From the NCBI RefSeq assembly GCF_000260115.1, contig NZ_JH651380.1:248001-312000 (forward strand): DNA of 64,000 nucleotides. Reading direction: 5' to 3'. Source of the stretch: Galbibacter orientalis DSM 19592 (GTDB lineage Bacteria > Bacteroidota > Bacteroidia > Flavobacteriales > Flavobacteriaceae). This document shows positions 35,503-43,501 of this stretch, in pieces (within the stretch, counting starts at the first letter, position 1; every line of letters starts with the position of its first letter). The notes beneath the pieces were generated by a model. It worked only from the letters and a program-made list of their open reading frames with translations. It was not told where the DNA came from and did no database searches. A program made the translations under genes and the position numbers.

Positions 35503-36423
35503 TCATAATTCTTTAACTCCTTCGGTATTAATTTTAGATACATGTATATCGTAATCAACACCAAAATCTTTATATACTTCAGCCATTGCTTTTGCAACTT
35601 TTTTAGCTGTTTCTTCTCCTTTAGATAATGCAAAAATAGAAGGCCCAGAACCTGAAATTCCGCTACCCAGCGCTCCAGCATCCTTAGCAGCTTGTTTTGC
35701 CTTATAAAAGCCTGGAATTAAAGGGCTGCGCATAGGTTCTACAATTTCGTCGTGTAGGCATCTAGAAAGTAATCCGTAATCTTCAGTATAAAGAGCGCTT
35801 ACTAAACCTGCCAGATTTCCCCATTGGATAATTGCTTTTTTAAGAGGTATATTCTGCTTAATTACCGACCGTGCATCGGCAGTTTTTACTTCTATCTGCG
35901 GATGTATAACGGTAGCAAAAATCTCTTTTGGAGTATGTAATTTTAAAACTTCAAAAGGTTCATATCCTTTTACCAGTGTAAAACCGCCAAGTAGGGCAGG
36001 AGCTACATTATCGGCATGTGGAGCGCCACTTGCAAGCTCTTCTCCCATCATTGCAAATTCTACTAGTTTTTCTCTTGAAAAAGGCTCACCGAGGAGTTTG
36101 TTTACTCCAAAAACGGCTCCTGCTGCACTGGCTGCGCTACTTCCAATTCCGCTTCCTGGTTTTATTTTTTTATTTATTTCGATTTCAAAACCAAAGGTGG
36201 TTTCTACTTCTTTAAGCAATGCAAGTACAGCAACTCCTGCTACATTTTTTTCGGCTTCAAGTGGTAAATCTTGACCTATTATTTTGGAAATTCGAACGCC
36301 CTTTTCTGGCATTTTTCTAATCGTCATTTCATCGCCAGTACTGTCTAAACAAAGTCCTAAAACATCAAAACCACAAGAAACATTGGCTATGGTTGCTGGG
36401 CAGAATAATTTTATCTCATTCAT
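35503..36423 (-). CDS. thrB: Homoserine kinase
   Basis: A 306-residue GHMP kinase that phosphorylates homoserine. The GHMP motif 2 is KPGSGIGSSAASAAGAV and motif 3 is GALGSGISGSGPSIFAL near the C terminus. The N terminus NEIKLFCPATIANVSCGFDVLG is diagnostic. It lies between thrA and thrC. A 114-bp gap with an intergenic repeat precedes it. Confidence 0.97.
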   Translation of the reverse strand: MNEIKLFCPATIANVSCGFDVLGLCLDSTGDEMTIRKMPEKGVRISKIIGQDLPLEAEKNVAGVAVLALLKEVETTFGFEIEINKKIKPGSGIGSSAASAAGAVFGVNKLLGEPFSREKLVEFAMMGEELASGAPHADNVAPALLGGFTLVKGYEPFEVLKLHTPKEIFATVIHPQIEVKTADARSVIKQNIPLKKAIIQWGNLAGLVSALYTEDYGLLSRCLHDEIVEPMRSPLIPGFYKAKQAAKDAGALGSGISGSGPSIFALSKGEETAKKVAKAMAEVYKDFGVDYDIHVSKINTEGVKEL

Positions 36424-36438
36424 TTTTATAAAAATTAA

Positions 36439-36505
36439 CTCACTAAGTGAGATTTTAAAGCTTCTTTCTAATGCCTCGAAATATAATCATGAGGGAATTG
36501 ATTAA
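36439..36505. repeat. Intergenic palindromic repeat between thrA and thrB
   Basis: 5' palindrome CTCACTAAGTGAG (36439-36451), identical to the one in the leu operon, then ATTTTAAAG, and CCTC (36474-36477) / GAGG (36491-36494) followed by GAATTGATTA, a variant of the family's GTAGTTGATTA end. Confidence 0.65.
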
Positions 36506-36537
36506 GCCTTGGGTGTTTGTAAACCTTAATTAGTCGA

Positions 36538-38985
36538 TTAAAAATTACCAATCCTTATAATGTCTGCAAAAATACCTGAAGCAGTAACATCTGCACCAGC
36601 ACCAGCTCCTTTAATTAATAGAGGTTGCTCGCTATATCTTTCCGTAAAAAATAATACTATATTGTCGCTACCCTCTAAATTATAAAATGGATGGTCTATT
36701 GGGATGTGTTGTAGTCCAACTTTTGCTTTTCCATTTTCAAACTGTGCTACATATTTTAAACGACAATCTTTATCGGCAGCGGCTTTATAAATACTATCAA
36801 AATGATCTTTATATTTAACTAAAGATTTTAAGAAGTCTTCAACATTTGTTGTTTCCAAGCTTTCCTGAGGAAGAAAAGATTCATTTTCGATTTGTTCGAT
36901 ATCCAGTTCGTTACCACTTTCTCGAGCAAGGATTAATATTTTTCGCATTACATCAACCCCACTTAAATCGATTTTTGGATCTGGTTCTGTGTATCCTTCT
37001 TCTTGCGCTTGTTTTACCACTTCATCAAAATTAGTTTGATCATTAAAGTTATTAAATACAAAGTTTAAGCTTCCAGAAAGGACTGCTTGAATTTTAGTGA
37101 TTTTATCCCCCGAAGCGATTAGATTTTTTAGGGTGTCGATAATAGGAAGTCCCGCACCAACATTAGTTTCGAATAGGAAAGGGGCGTTGTATTGTCTAGA
37201 AAGTTCCTTTAAATGAATATAGTTCTTATATGGCGAGGAAGCGGCAATTTTATTACAAGTAACTACAGAAATACTATCGTTTAAATACTTTTCATAGGTG
37301 TTTGCAACCACTTCGTTTGCTGTGTTGTCTACAAAAATACTGTTGCGTAAATTGAGTTCTTTTACTTTACTGAAAAAAACATCTAAACCTGTTTGTTCTC
37401 CATTTTCCAACTGTTCTTTCCAATTCTGCAAGTCGAGTCCGTTTTCATTGAAAACCATTTTTCTAGAATTAGATAAGGCTACAACACGAATATTGAGTTT
37501 TAATTGTTTCTTTAAAAACTTACGTTGTTTTTCTATCTGAGCTAAAAATTTCTCTCCTACATTACCAACGCCCATAACAAATAAGTTTAGTTGTTTTACG
37601 TTGTCTTCAAAAAATTGTTCATGTAGGGTGTTTAATGCTTTTTTAACATCGTTTTTATTGATAACTGCCGAGATGTTTCTCTCAGAAGCTCCTTGTGCAA
37701 TAGCACGAATATTGACATTGTTTTTTCCTAAAGCGCTAAACATGCGTCCGCTAAGTCCTTGGTGACTCTTCATGTTGTCTCCCACCAAGGCAACAATTGC
37801 TAAATCATTTTCAACCACAACAGGGTTGATTTTCTTCAGACTCATTTCATATTCAAATGCTTTTTCTAGAGCATTTTTAGCTTTTTCAGCATCCGTAGAA
37901 GCTACTCCAATGCAAATAGAATGCTCTGATGATGCTTGTGTAATAAATACAACACTTACTTTTGCTTCAGATAATACTTCAAAGAAACGCTTGGAAATAC
38001 CAGGGATTCCAACCATACCTGTTCCTTCTAGAGAGATTAAAGAGATGTTTTCTACATGACTAATTCCTCTAACAGCACGGGCTTTCCCGTTGGTGTTTTT
38101 AGTAATTAATGTGCCTTCCTCTTCTGGAGCAAATGTGTTTTTTATGTGTATTGAAATTCCTTTTGAAAGTACAGGTTGGATAGTTGGTGGATATAAAACC
38201 TTGGCTCCAAAATGCGATAATTCCATAGCTTCTTCATAAGAAATGTGTGGAATAGCAAAAGCTTGTTTAACCAATTTAGGATTGGCAGTATACATACCAC
38301 TTACGTCTGTCCATATTTCTAGTGCATCTGCCTGAACAGCCGCAGCAATAATAGCAGCGGTATAGTCGGATCCACCGCGACCTAAAGTTGTGGATTCTCC
38401 TTTTGAGGAAGAGGCAACAAAGCCAGGAACTACAATTAATTGATAGGTAACTGTTCCAAAATAATTTTCGCAAAGTTCGTTTGTAGTTTTAAAATCTACT
38501 GTTGCTTTACCAAAATCATCATCAGTTTTTATGAGTGTTTTGCTGTCTTTATGAACGCTTTCTAATCCTTCTTTTATAAAATATTCATTAATTATAAAGG
38601 AAGAAAGTAATTCTCCATAGCCAACAATTTTATCCAAAAGCTTAGGAGTAATTTCGCCAATTAAAAAAGCGCCTTCAAGTAAGGTTTCTAGTACATTTAG
38701 CTCACGCTTGATGTTGCTTATTACTTTACTTTGATTGTTGATGTCTATTAACTCTTGCGCTGTATTGATATGTCTTGCTTCAATTTCTTCAAGAACTTGT
38801 TTGTATGTTTCGTCTTGAGCAGCAGCTAGTAGAGAAGCTTTTACAAGCATATCTGTTACTCCACCAAAAGCGGAAACTACAATAACAGCTTTTTCTGTGT
38901 TAGAAGCTTTTGCAGCTATATTTTTCACCTTTTCTATATTCTGTGCATTAGCGACCGAAGTGCCGCCAAATTTTAATACTTTCAT
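36538..38985 (-). CDS. thrA: Bifunctional aspartate kinase / homoserine dehydrogenase
   Basis: An 815-residue fusion of the E. coli ThrA type. Residues 1-290 are the kinase (MKVLKFGGTSVANAQN, ATTLGRGGSDYTAA-like SKGESTTLGRGGSDYTA). Two ACT domains follow at about 310-455 (ISLEGTGMVGIPGIS, VALVGDNMKSHQGLSGRMF). From about 465 is homoserine dehydrogenase (LFVMGVGNVGEKFL, FETNVGAGLPII, LSGSLNFVFN). It controls flux into threonine, isoleucine and methionine. The ACT domains suggest feedback inhibition by threonine. First gene of thrABC. A 64-codon ORF upstream overlaps its start by ATGA. Confidence 0.97.
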   Translation of the reverse strand: MKVLKFGGTSVANAQNIEKVKNIAAKASNTEKAVIVVSAFGGVTDMLVKASLLAAAQDETYKQVLEEIEARHINTAQELIDINNQSKVISNIKRELNVLETLLEGAFLIGEITPKLLDKIVGYGELLSSFIINEYFIKEGLESVHKDSKTLIKTDDDFGKATVDFKTTNELCENYFGTVTYQLIVVPGFVASSSKGESTTLGRGGSDYTAAIIAAAVQADALEIWTDVSGMYTANPKLVKQAFAIPHISYEEAMELSHFGAKVLYPPTIQPVLSKGISIHIKNTFAPEEEGTLITKNTNGKARAVRGISHVENISLISLEGTGMVGIPGISKRFFEVLSEAKVSVVFITQASSEHSICIGVASTDAEKAKNALEKAFEYEMSLKKINPVVVENDLAIVALVGDNMKSHQGLSGRMFSALGKNNVNIRAIAQGASERNISAVINKNDVKKALNTLHEQFFEDNVKQLNLFVMGVGNVGEKFLAQIEKQRKFLKKQLKLNIRVVALSNSRKMVFNENGLDLQNWKEQLENGEQTGLDVFFSKVKELNLRNSIFVDNTANEVVANTYEKYLNDSISVVTCNKIAASSPYKNYIHLKELSRQYNAPFLFETNVGAGLPIIDTLKNLIASGDKITKIQAVLSGSLNFVFNNFNDQTNFDEVVKQAQEEGYTEPDPKIDLSGVDVMRKILILARESGNELDIEQIENESFLPQESLETTNVEDFLKSLVKYKDHFDSIYKAAADKDCRLKYVAQFENGKAKVGLQHIPIDHPFYNLEGSDNIVLFFTERYSEQPLLIKGAGAGADVTASGIFADIIRIGNF

Positions 38986-39463
38986 CTGTTAGTTTTTTTT
39001 GTATTTCGGGGTCTTCCTTTTTGAAAACAACCCAAAATGGTATTTATTAGTTTGGTTGATTTAAATTTTATGGCGTTTATGAGATAATTATAATTTGTAC
39101 GAAAACTCAACGTTAAAAATTTGTTTTGAATGCTGCAATAAGCTACTTTATTATATTGATGCTTGTATTGTTGCATTGGTAAAATTTCTATAACTGAAAA
39201 TTTTTATGTTTGGATTCAAACAAATATAATATATGGACGATATGAAAAAAGTTATACCCCAAAAGGGGTAATAATAGTAGTGTTACGAATAATTGCAATA
39301 ATACACGTATTCTCAGAAGAGAATATAGAAGTAGTATGTATGTTATTAAAACTTTGCATGTGTTTACTCGTAATAGAGTTCAAATGTAGTACTTTTATAG
39401 TATTAAAAAAACTAAATGTTTATTATTAAGAATTTAATAATTTAACTAAAGAATTATTGTATA
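38986..39463. other. Divergent thrA / nnr control region with a short TACCCC palindrome
   Basis: 478 bp without a recognised gene. It includes the perfect palindrome TACCCC-AAAA-GGGGTA (39255-39270), a GC-rich island in very AT-rich DNA, and, near thrA, the sequence GGTCTTCCTTTTTGAAAACAACC (a possible imperfect hairpin). A 64-codon leftward ORF (38982-39176) overlaps the thrA start; a rightward 88-codon ORF (39163-39429) looks random. Nothing else is seen. Confidence 0.5.
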
Positions 39464-41011
39464 ATGAAGATTTTTTCAACGGAACAGATACGTGTTGCTG
39501 ATAAATTAACAATCGAAAGACAAAATATAACTAGTGATGCCTTAATGGAAAGAGCAGGAAAAGCTATTTATAATTGGATGAATAGGCAATTAGCAAACAG
39601 TGGAGTAAAAATTCACATTTTCTGTGGAGTAGGAAATAATGGAGGAGATGGTTTGGTGGTTGGGCGCCTTTTGCTTGAACAAGGTTATGATGTAAATGTG
39701 TATGTTGTAAATTTTAGCGATAACAGGTCGCAAGATTTTTTACTGAATTTTGACAGAATTAAAAATTTAAAATATTGGCCACAACTTTTAACAAAAAATG
39801 ACGATTTACCTTCTATAGGAATTAATGATGTTGTAGTTGATGCCATTTTTGGAATAGGACTTAACCGACCTGCAGAAAATTGGGTGGCTGCACTTATTAC
39901 TCATATTAATAAATCAAAAGCGTTTGTACTTTCTGTAGATATTCCATCAGGACTTTATATGGATAAAGCTGTAGGAAAAAATGATGCAATTATCAAGTCA
40001 AATTACACGCTTACATTTCAGTTGCCAAAGCTTGTTTTTTTGCTTCCAGAAACTGGGATTTATACGGAGTATTGGGAGGTTTTAGATATTGGTCAAGATG
40101 CTGAGTATATATTTAAAGAGCCTGCCAATGAGAATTATGTTAGTAAATTTGATGTATTGCAAGTGTATAAGCCTAGAGGGCGTTTTTCTCATAAAGGAAA
40201 TTATGGACATACATTAATTATAGGAGGAAGCTACGGAAAAATTGGGGCAGTACTTATGTCAAGTGAGGCTTCTATGCATGCTGGAGCAGGTTTAGTAACT
40301 GTTTTTATTCCTAAATGCGGTTATCAAACTGTTCAAACTGCATTTCCAGAGGCTATGGTTGTGACAGATAAAAATGAAGCGTATGTTTCGGATATTAAAT
40401 TTGATATTAATCCGTCTGTAATTGCAATTGGACCAGGGATGGGGAAACATGCAGAAACAGTTGATGCTTTCCATCAATTTTTACTTCAGAATGAAAAACC
40501 TTTAGTAGTGGATGCGGATGCTTTAAATATTATTTCAGAAAATAAAAAATTACTCCCCTACATAAAAGGAAGAGCTGTATTGACGCCGCATCCAAAAGAA
40601 TTGGAAAGACTTATAGGGAGCTGGAAGGATGATTTTGATAAATTGAAGAAAACAAAACTGTTTTCAAAAGAAAATGATGTAGTTATTTTGATAAAAGGAG
40701 CCTATACCGCTACAGTATATCATGACAAAGTATTTTTTAATTCTACAGGTAATCCAGGGATGGCAACTGGAGGTAGTGGCGATGTGTTAACGGGAATTAT
40801 AGCAGGATTAATAGCACAAGGCTATAGTCTTTTTGACGCGGCTTTTGTAGGAGTTTATATTCACGGTCGTGCAGGGGATTTGGCAGTACTTAGATCGGGG
40901 GTAGAGGCTTTAACAGCTACCGATATTATAGATTTTACAGGGGATGCTTTTCTTGATTTATTGAAAAAAAACAAAAAAGATTATCAAGAAAAACCTGATA
41001 ATGCTTCATAA
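39464..41011 (+). CDS. nnr: Bifunctional NAD(P)H-hydrate epimerase / ADP-dependent NAD(P)H-hydrate dehydratase
   Basis: A 515-residue repair enzyme of normal fused length. The N-terminal YjeF_N epimerase domain (1-215) shows FCGVGNNGGDGLVVGRLL and VDAIFGIGLNRP. The C-terminal carbohydrate-kinase-like dehydratase domain (about 235-500) shows GGSYGKIGAVLMSSEASMHAGAGLV, PLVVDADALNII, LTPHPKELERLIG and GNPGMATGGSGDVLTGIIAG. The enzyme restores damaged NAD(P)HX, using ADP. It lies 90 nt upstream of hutH. Confidence 0.96.
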   Translation: MKIFSTEQIRVADKLTIERQNITSDALMERAGKAIYNWMNRQLANSGVKIHIFCGVGNNGGDGLVVGRLLLEQGYDVNVYVVNFSDNRSQDFLLNFDRIKNLKYWPQLLTKNDDLPSIGINDVVVDAIFGIGLNRPAENWVAALITHINKSKAFVLSVDIPSGLYMDKAVGKNDAIIKSNYTLTFQLPKLVFLLPETGIYTEYWEVLDIGQDAEYIFKEPANENYVSKFDVLQVYKPRGRFSHKGNYGHTLIIGGSYGKIGAVLMSSEASMHAGAGLVTVFIPKCGYQTVQTAFPEAMVVTDKNEAYVSDIKFDINPSVIAIGPGMGKHAETVDAFHQFLLQNEKPLVVDADALNIISENKKLLPYIKGRAVLTPHPKELERLIGSWKDDFDKLKKTKLFSKENDVVILIKGAYTATVYHDKVFFNSTGNPGMATGGSGDVLTGIIAGLIAQGYSLFDAAFVGVYIHGRAGDLAVLRSGVEALTATDIIDFTGDAFLDLLKKNKKDYQEKPDNAS

Positions 41012-41100
41012 AGAATAAGGATTAGGTTAATTATTTGTATTTACTTGTATAAGTATTTTGTAATGCAGATTTTTGGGTGTTTTTAACTATTTAAAAAGGA

Positions 41101-42612
41101 ATGGATAATTTTTACTATATAAGTGCCGATGTATTAGATATTGAAACAATCTCTAATGTAATAGATAATAAACTAAAGCTGAAACTCTCTGATGAAGCTA
41201 AAGTTAATATTGAAAATTGTAGAAAGTACTTAGATCATAAAATTACGACTAATAAAAAGCCTGTGTATGGAATTAACACTGGTTTTGGGTCTTTATGTAA
41301 TGTAAAAATAGCCGATAGTCACCTAAGTAAACTACAAGAAAATTTGGTGATGTCTCATGCTTGTGGAACAGGAGAACAGGTTCCAGAGCAAATAGTTAAG
41401 TTGATGTTGTTGCTTAAAATTCAGTCTTTGAGTTATGGGCATAGTGGGGTGCAGCTAGACACCGTTTGTAGGTTAATAGATTTTTATAATGAAGATATTC
41501 TTCCTGTTGTTTTTACGCAAGGTTCTTTAGGGGCTTCTGGAGATTTAGCTCCTTTAGCTCATCTAGCATTGCCATTATTAGGAAAAGGAGAGGTAAATTA
41601 TAAAGGAAAAAAAGTAGCTTCAGAGAAAGTACTTAAAGAGAAAGGCTGGAATCCTATTATTTTACAGTCTAAAGAAGGTTTGGCTTTACTAAACGGGACT
41701 CAATTTATGAGTGCTTATGGAGTATGGTGTATTATAAATGGTTATAGGCTTTCTTATTTGGCAGATTTAGTCGGGACAATGTCTTTAGATGCTTTTAATG
41801 GTCTAACAGAGCCTTTTAATAAACTAATCCATTTAGTGCGTCCTCACAGAGGGCAAATTAAAACAGCGGCCAGAATTCTTGAGTTTATTGAAGGGAGCGA
41901 GATAGCGGTGCAACCAAAAACACAAGTCCAAGATCCGTATTCTTTTAGATGTATGCCGCAAGTGCATGGCGCATCCAAAGATGTGTTAGCGCATGTGCGG
42001 AAGGTGTTTAAAACTGAAATTAATTCGGTAACCGACAATCCTAATATTTTTGTTGAACAAGACGAAATACTGTCCGGAGGAAATTTCCATGGACAGCCTT
42101 TGGCAATGGCTTTAGATTATTTGGGGATTGCTTTGACAGAATGGGGGAGTATATCGGAAAGAAGAACCTATCAATTAATATCTGGGCAAAGAGGATTGCC
42201 TTCCTTTTTGGTAAACGATCCTGGTTTGAATTCCGGATTTATGATTCCTCAATATACCGCAGCAAGTATTGTGAGTCAGAATAAGCAATTAGCAACGCCA
42301 GCTAGTGTAGATTCAATAGTTTCTTCAAATGGACAAGAAGATCATGTAAGTATGGGAGCTAATGCGGCTACCAAATGCTTTAAAATTATGGAGAATTTAA
42401 AATCTATTTTAGCGATAGAATTATTAAATGCTTCACAGGCATTAGCATTTAGGCACCCTGTAAAGTCTTCTTCTATTATTGAAAATTACTTTGAAGCATA
42501 TACTAAAGAAGTTCCATTTGTAGATAAAGATAGAGTGTTTCATAACGATATTATGAAAACTATTAAGTTTATGGAAACTACCGTTGTAACTTCAGATATG
42601 TATAAGGATTAA
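41101..42612 (+). CDS. hutH: Histidine ammonia-lyase
   Basis: A 503-residue member of the MIO-dependent ammonia-lyases. It converts L-histidine to trans-urocanate. The prosthetic-group tripeptide Ala145-Ser146-Gly147 lies in QGSLGASGDLAPLAHL, YGINTGFG holds the catalytic Tyr, and NLVMSHACGTG has the Ser-His pair typical of histidases. SSNGQEDHVSMGANAATK has the Glu found in histidases rather than the Gln of phenylalanine lyases. hutU, hutI and hutG are absent from the neighbourhood, so the rest of the pathway must be elsewhere. A lyase for pigment biosynthesis is less likely. Confidence 0.92.
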   Translation: MDNFYYISADVLDIETISNVIDNKLKLKLSDEAKVNIENCRKYLDHKITTNKKPVYGINTGFGSLCNVKIADSHLSKLQENLVMSHACGTGEQVPEQIVKLMLLLKIQSLSYGHSGVQLDTVCRLIDFYNEDILPVVFTQGSLGASGDLAPLAHLALPLLGKGEVNYKGKKVASEKVLKEKGWNPIILQSKEGLALLNGTQFMSAYGVWCIINGYRLSYLADLVGTMSLDAFNGLTEPFNKLIHLVRPHRGQIKTAARILEFIEGSEIAVQPKTQVQDPYSFRCMPQVHGASKDVLAHVRKVFKTEINSVTDNPNIFVEQDEILSGGNFHGQPLAMALDYLGIALTEWGSISERRTYQLISGQRGLPSFLVNDPGLNSGFMIPQYTAASIVSQNKQLATPASVDSIVSSNGQEDHVSMGANAATKCFKIMENLKSILAIELLNASQALAFRHPVKSSSIIENYFEAYTKEVPFVDKDRVFHNDIMKTIKFMETTVVTSDMYKD

Positions 42613-42701
42613 GTAAGCGGGGAATTATTTATTAGAAGAAAATAAGATATCGACTTAGGTAGAAGTTTTGGAGTAGTGATATTTTGATTATCGAATAAAA
42701 T

Positions 42702-43085
42702 TTAATCAATAACCCATTCTACAGCACTTTCAATACTTTTAAAAAATTTCATTTCTTTTCCGTAAAAATATTTTTCAATTTTGAAATTGTGTTTATATAA
42801 TTCTTTGTCAGAAACAATAGCCATTTTTGTAAGGTTGTCTATTTCTCTAATGTAGTTATAAAGGACAGGATTTATTGCATAAGAATTTTTGCGAAGGGAG
42901 ATATATGCAAAATCTTTATTTCGAAAATGCATATCGGCTATAGATGTTAGATCGGATAAATTTTCAAGAGAGAGGTCGATACTATCGTTAATTACACCAA
43001 TAGCAAACTTTGGATATATTTCTATATATCCAAAATCAAGCTCATAAGCTTTGATTAAAGTGTGTGTAGTGTCTAACGCTGTCAT
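42702..43085 (-). CDS. STAS/SpoIIAA-like domain protein
   Basis: A 127-residue cytoplasmic protein with an alpha/beta pattern resembling the STAS/SpoIIAA-like fold: strand YIEIYPKFAIGVIND, helix ENLSDLTSIADMHFR, strand FAYISLRKNSYAINP, helix LYNYIREIDNLT, strand KMAIVSD and helix FKSIESAVEWV. I do not recognise a catalytic motif. Small proteins like this are common in Bacteroidota and usually annotated hypothetical. It is a single gene facing hutH. Confidence 0.6.
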   Translation of the reverse strand: MTALDTTHTLIKAYELDFGYIEIYPKFAIGVINDSIDLSLENLSDLTSIADMHFRNKDFAYISLRKNSYAINPVLYNYIREIDNLTKMAIVSDKELYKHNFKIEKYFYGKEMKFFKSIESAVEWVID

Positions 43086-43270
43086 GCGGCAAAAGTAAAT
43101 CTAATCCATTTCTTTTTTTATTTTTAAGCTTAATTTTAGATTAACTACATTAATTGTTAGTTAAATTGATGTTTTTTATTTTTTTAAATTTTGATTTCCC
43201 CGTAAGGGAATGGCAGATTTTCCAGTGTTTATTTTGAGCGTATAGAAGGAAATTGTATTGAAATAAAAAA

Positions 43271-43294
43271 GCTTATCTCTTTTTAGAGATAAGC
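43271..43294 (-). terminator. Terminator of the rimK-type gene
   Basis: Perfect 10-bp stem GCTTATCTCT / AGAGATAAGC with a TTTT loop. On the minus strand it is followed by TTTTTTATTT, a classic intrinsic terminator. It lies about 190 nt beyond the rimK-type stop codon, so the transcript carries the repeats at 43337-43501 in its 3' UTR. Confidence 0.85.
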
Positions 43295-43336
43295 CTTGAG
43301 TTTTTTATGACCAAAAAATAGCTTTTTTAAAGTAAA

Positions 43337-43385
43337 CCCTTCATTGAGGGTTTTATTCCCCGACGTTCTAAAATATTTTTCCTTT
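43337..43385. repeat. Intergenic palindromic repeat, 5' half, next to rimK
   Basis: CCCTTCATTGAGGG (43337-43350) followed by TTTTATTCCCCGACGTTCTAAAATATTTTTCCTTT. It is the 5' half of the family, joined directly to the tandemly duplicated 3' half at 43386-43501. Confidence 0.7.
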
Positions 43386-43501
43386 GAATACCTCGTAGGC
43401 TTGCCTCGAGGTAGTTGATTATGCTATTTCTGAGGTTTCCAATGAATACCTCGTAGGCTTGCCTCGAGGTAGTTGATTATGCTATTTCTGAGGTTTCCAA
43501 T
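43386..43501. repeat. Perfect 58-bp tandem duplication containing the 3' repeat palindrome and the rimK gene end
   Basis: 43386-43443 and 43444-43501 are identical over 58 bp. Each has TACCTCG-TAGGCTTGCCT-CGAGGTA followed by GTTGATTA and then the last 20 bp of the rimK-type gene (including the stop codon). The right-hand copy is the real gene end (stop at 43482-43484). Confidence 0.9.

Noticed and set aside
39163-39429. An 88-codon rightward ORF in the thrA-nnr gap
   Set aside because: Composition is random-looking (rich in Ile, Cys and Val), it has no domain and it starts inside the opposite-strand leader ORF.
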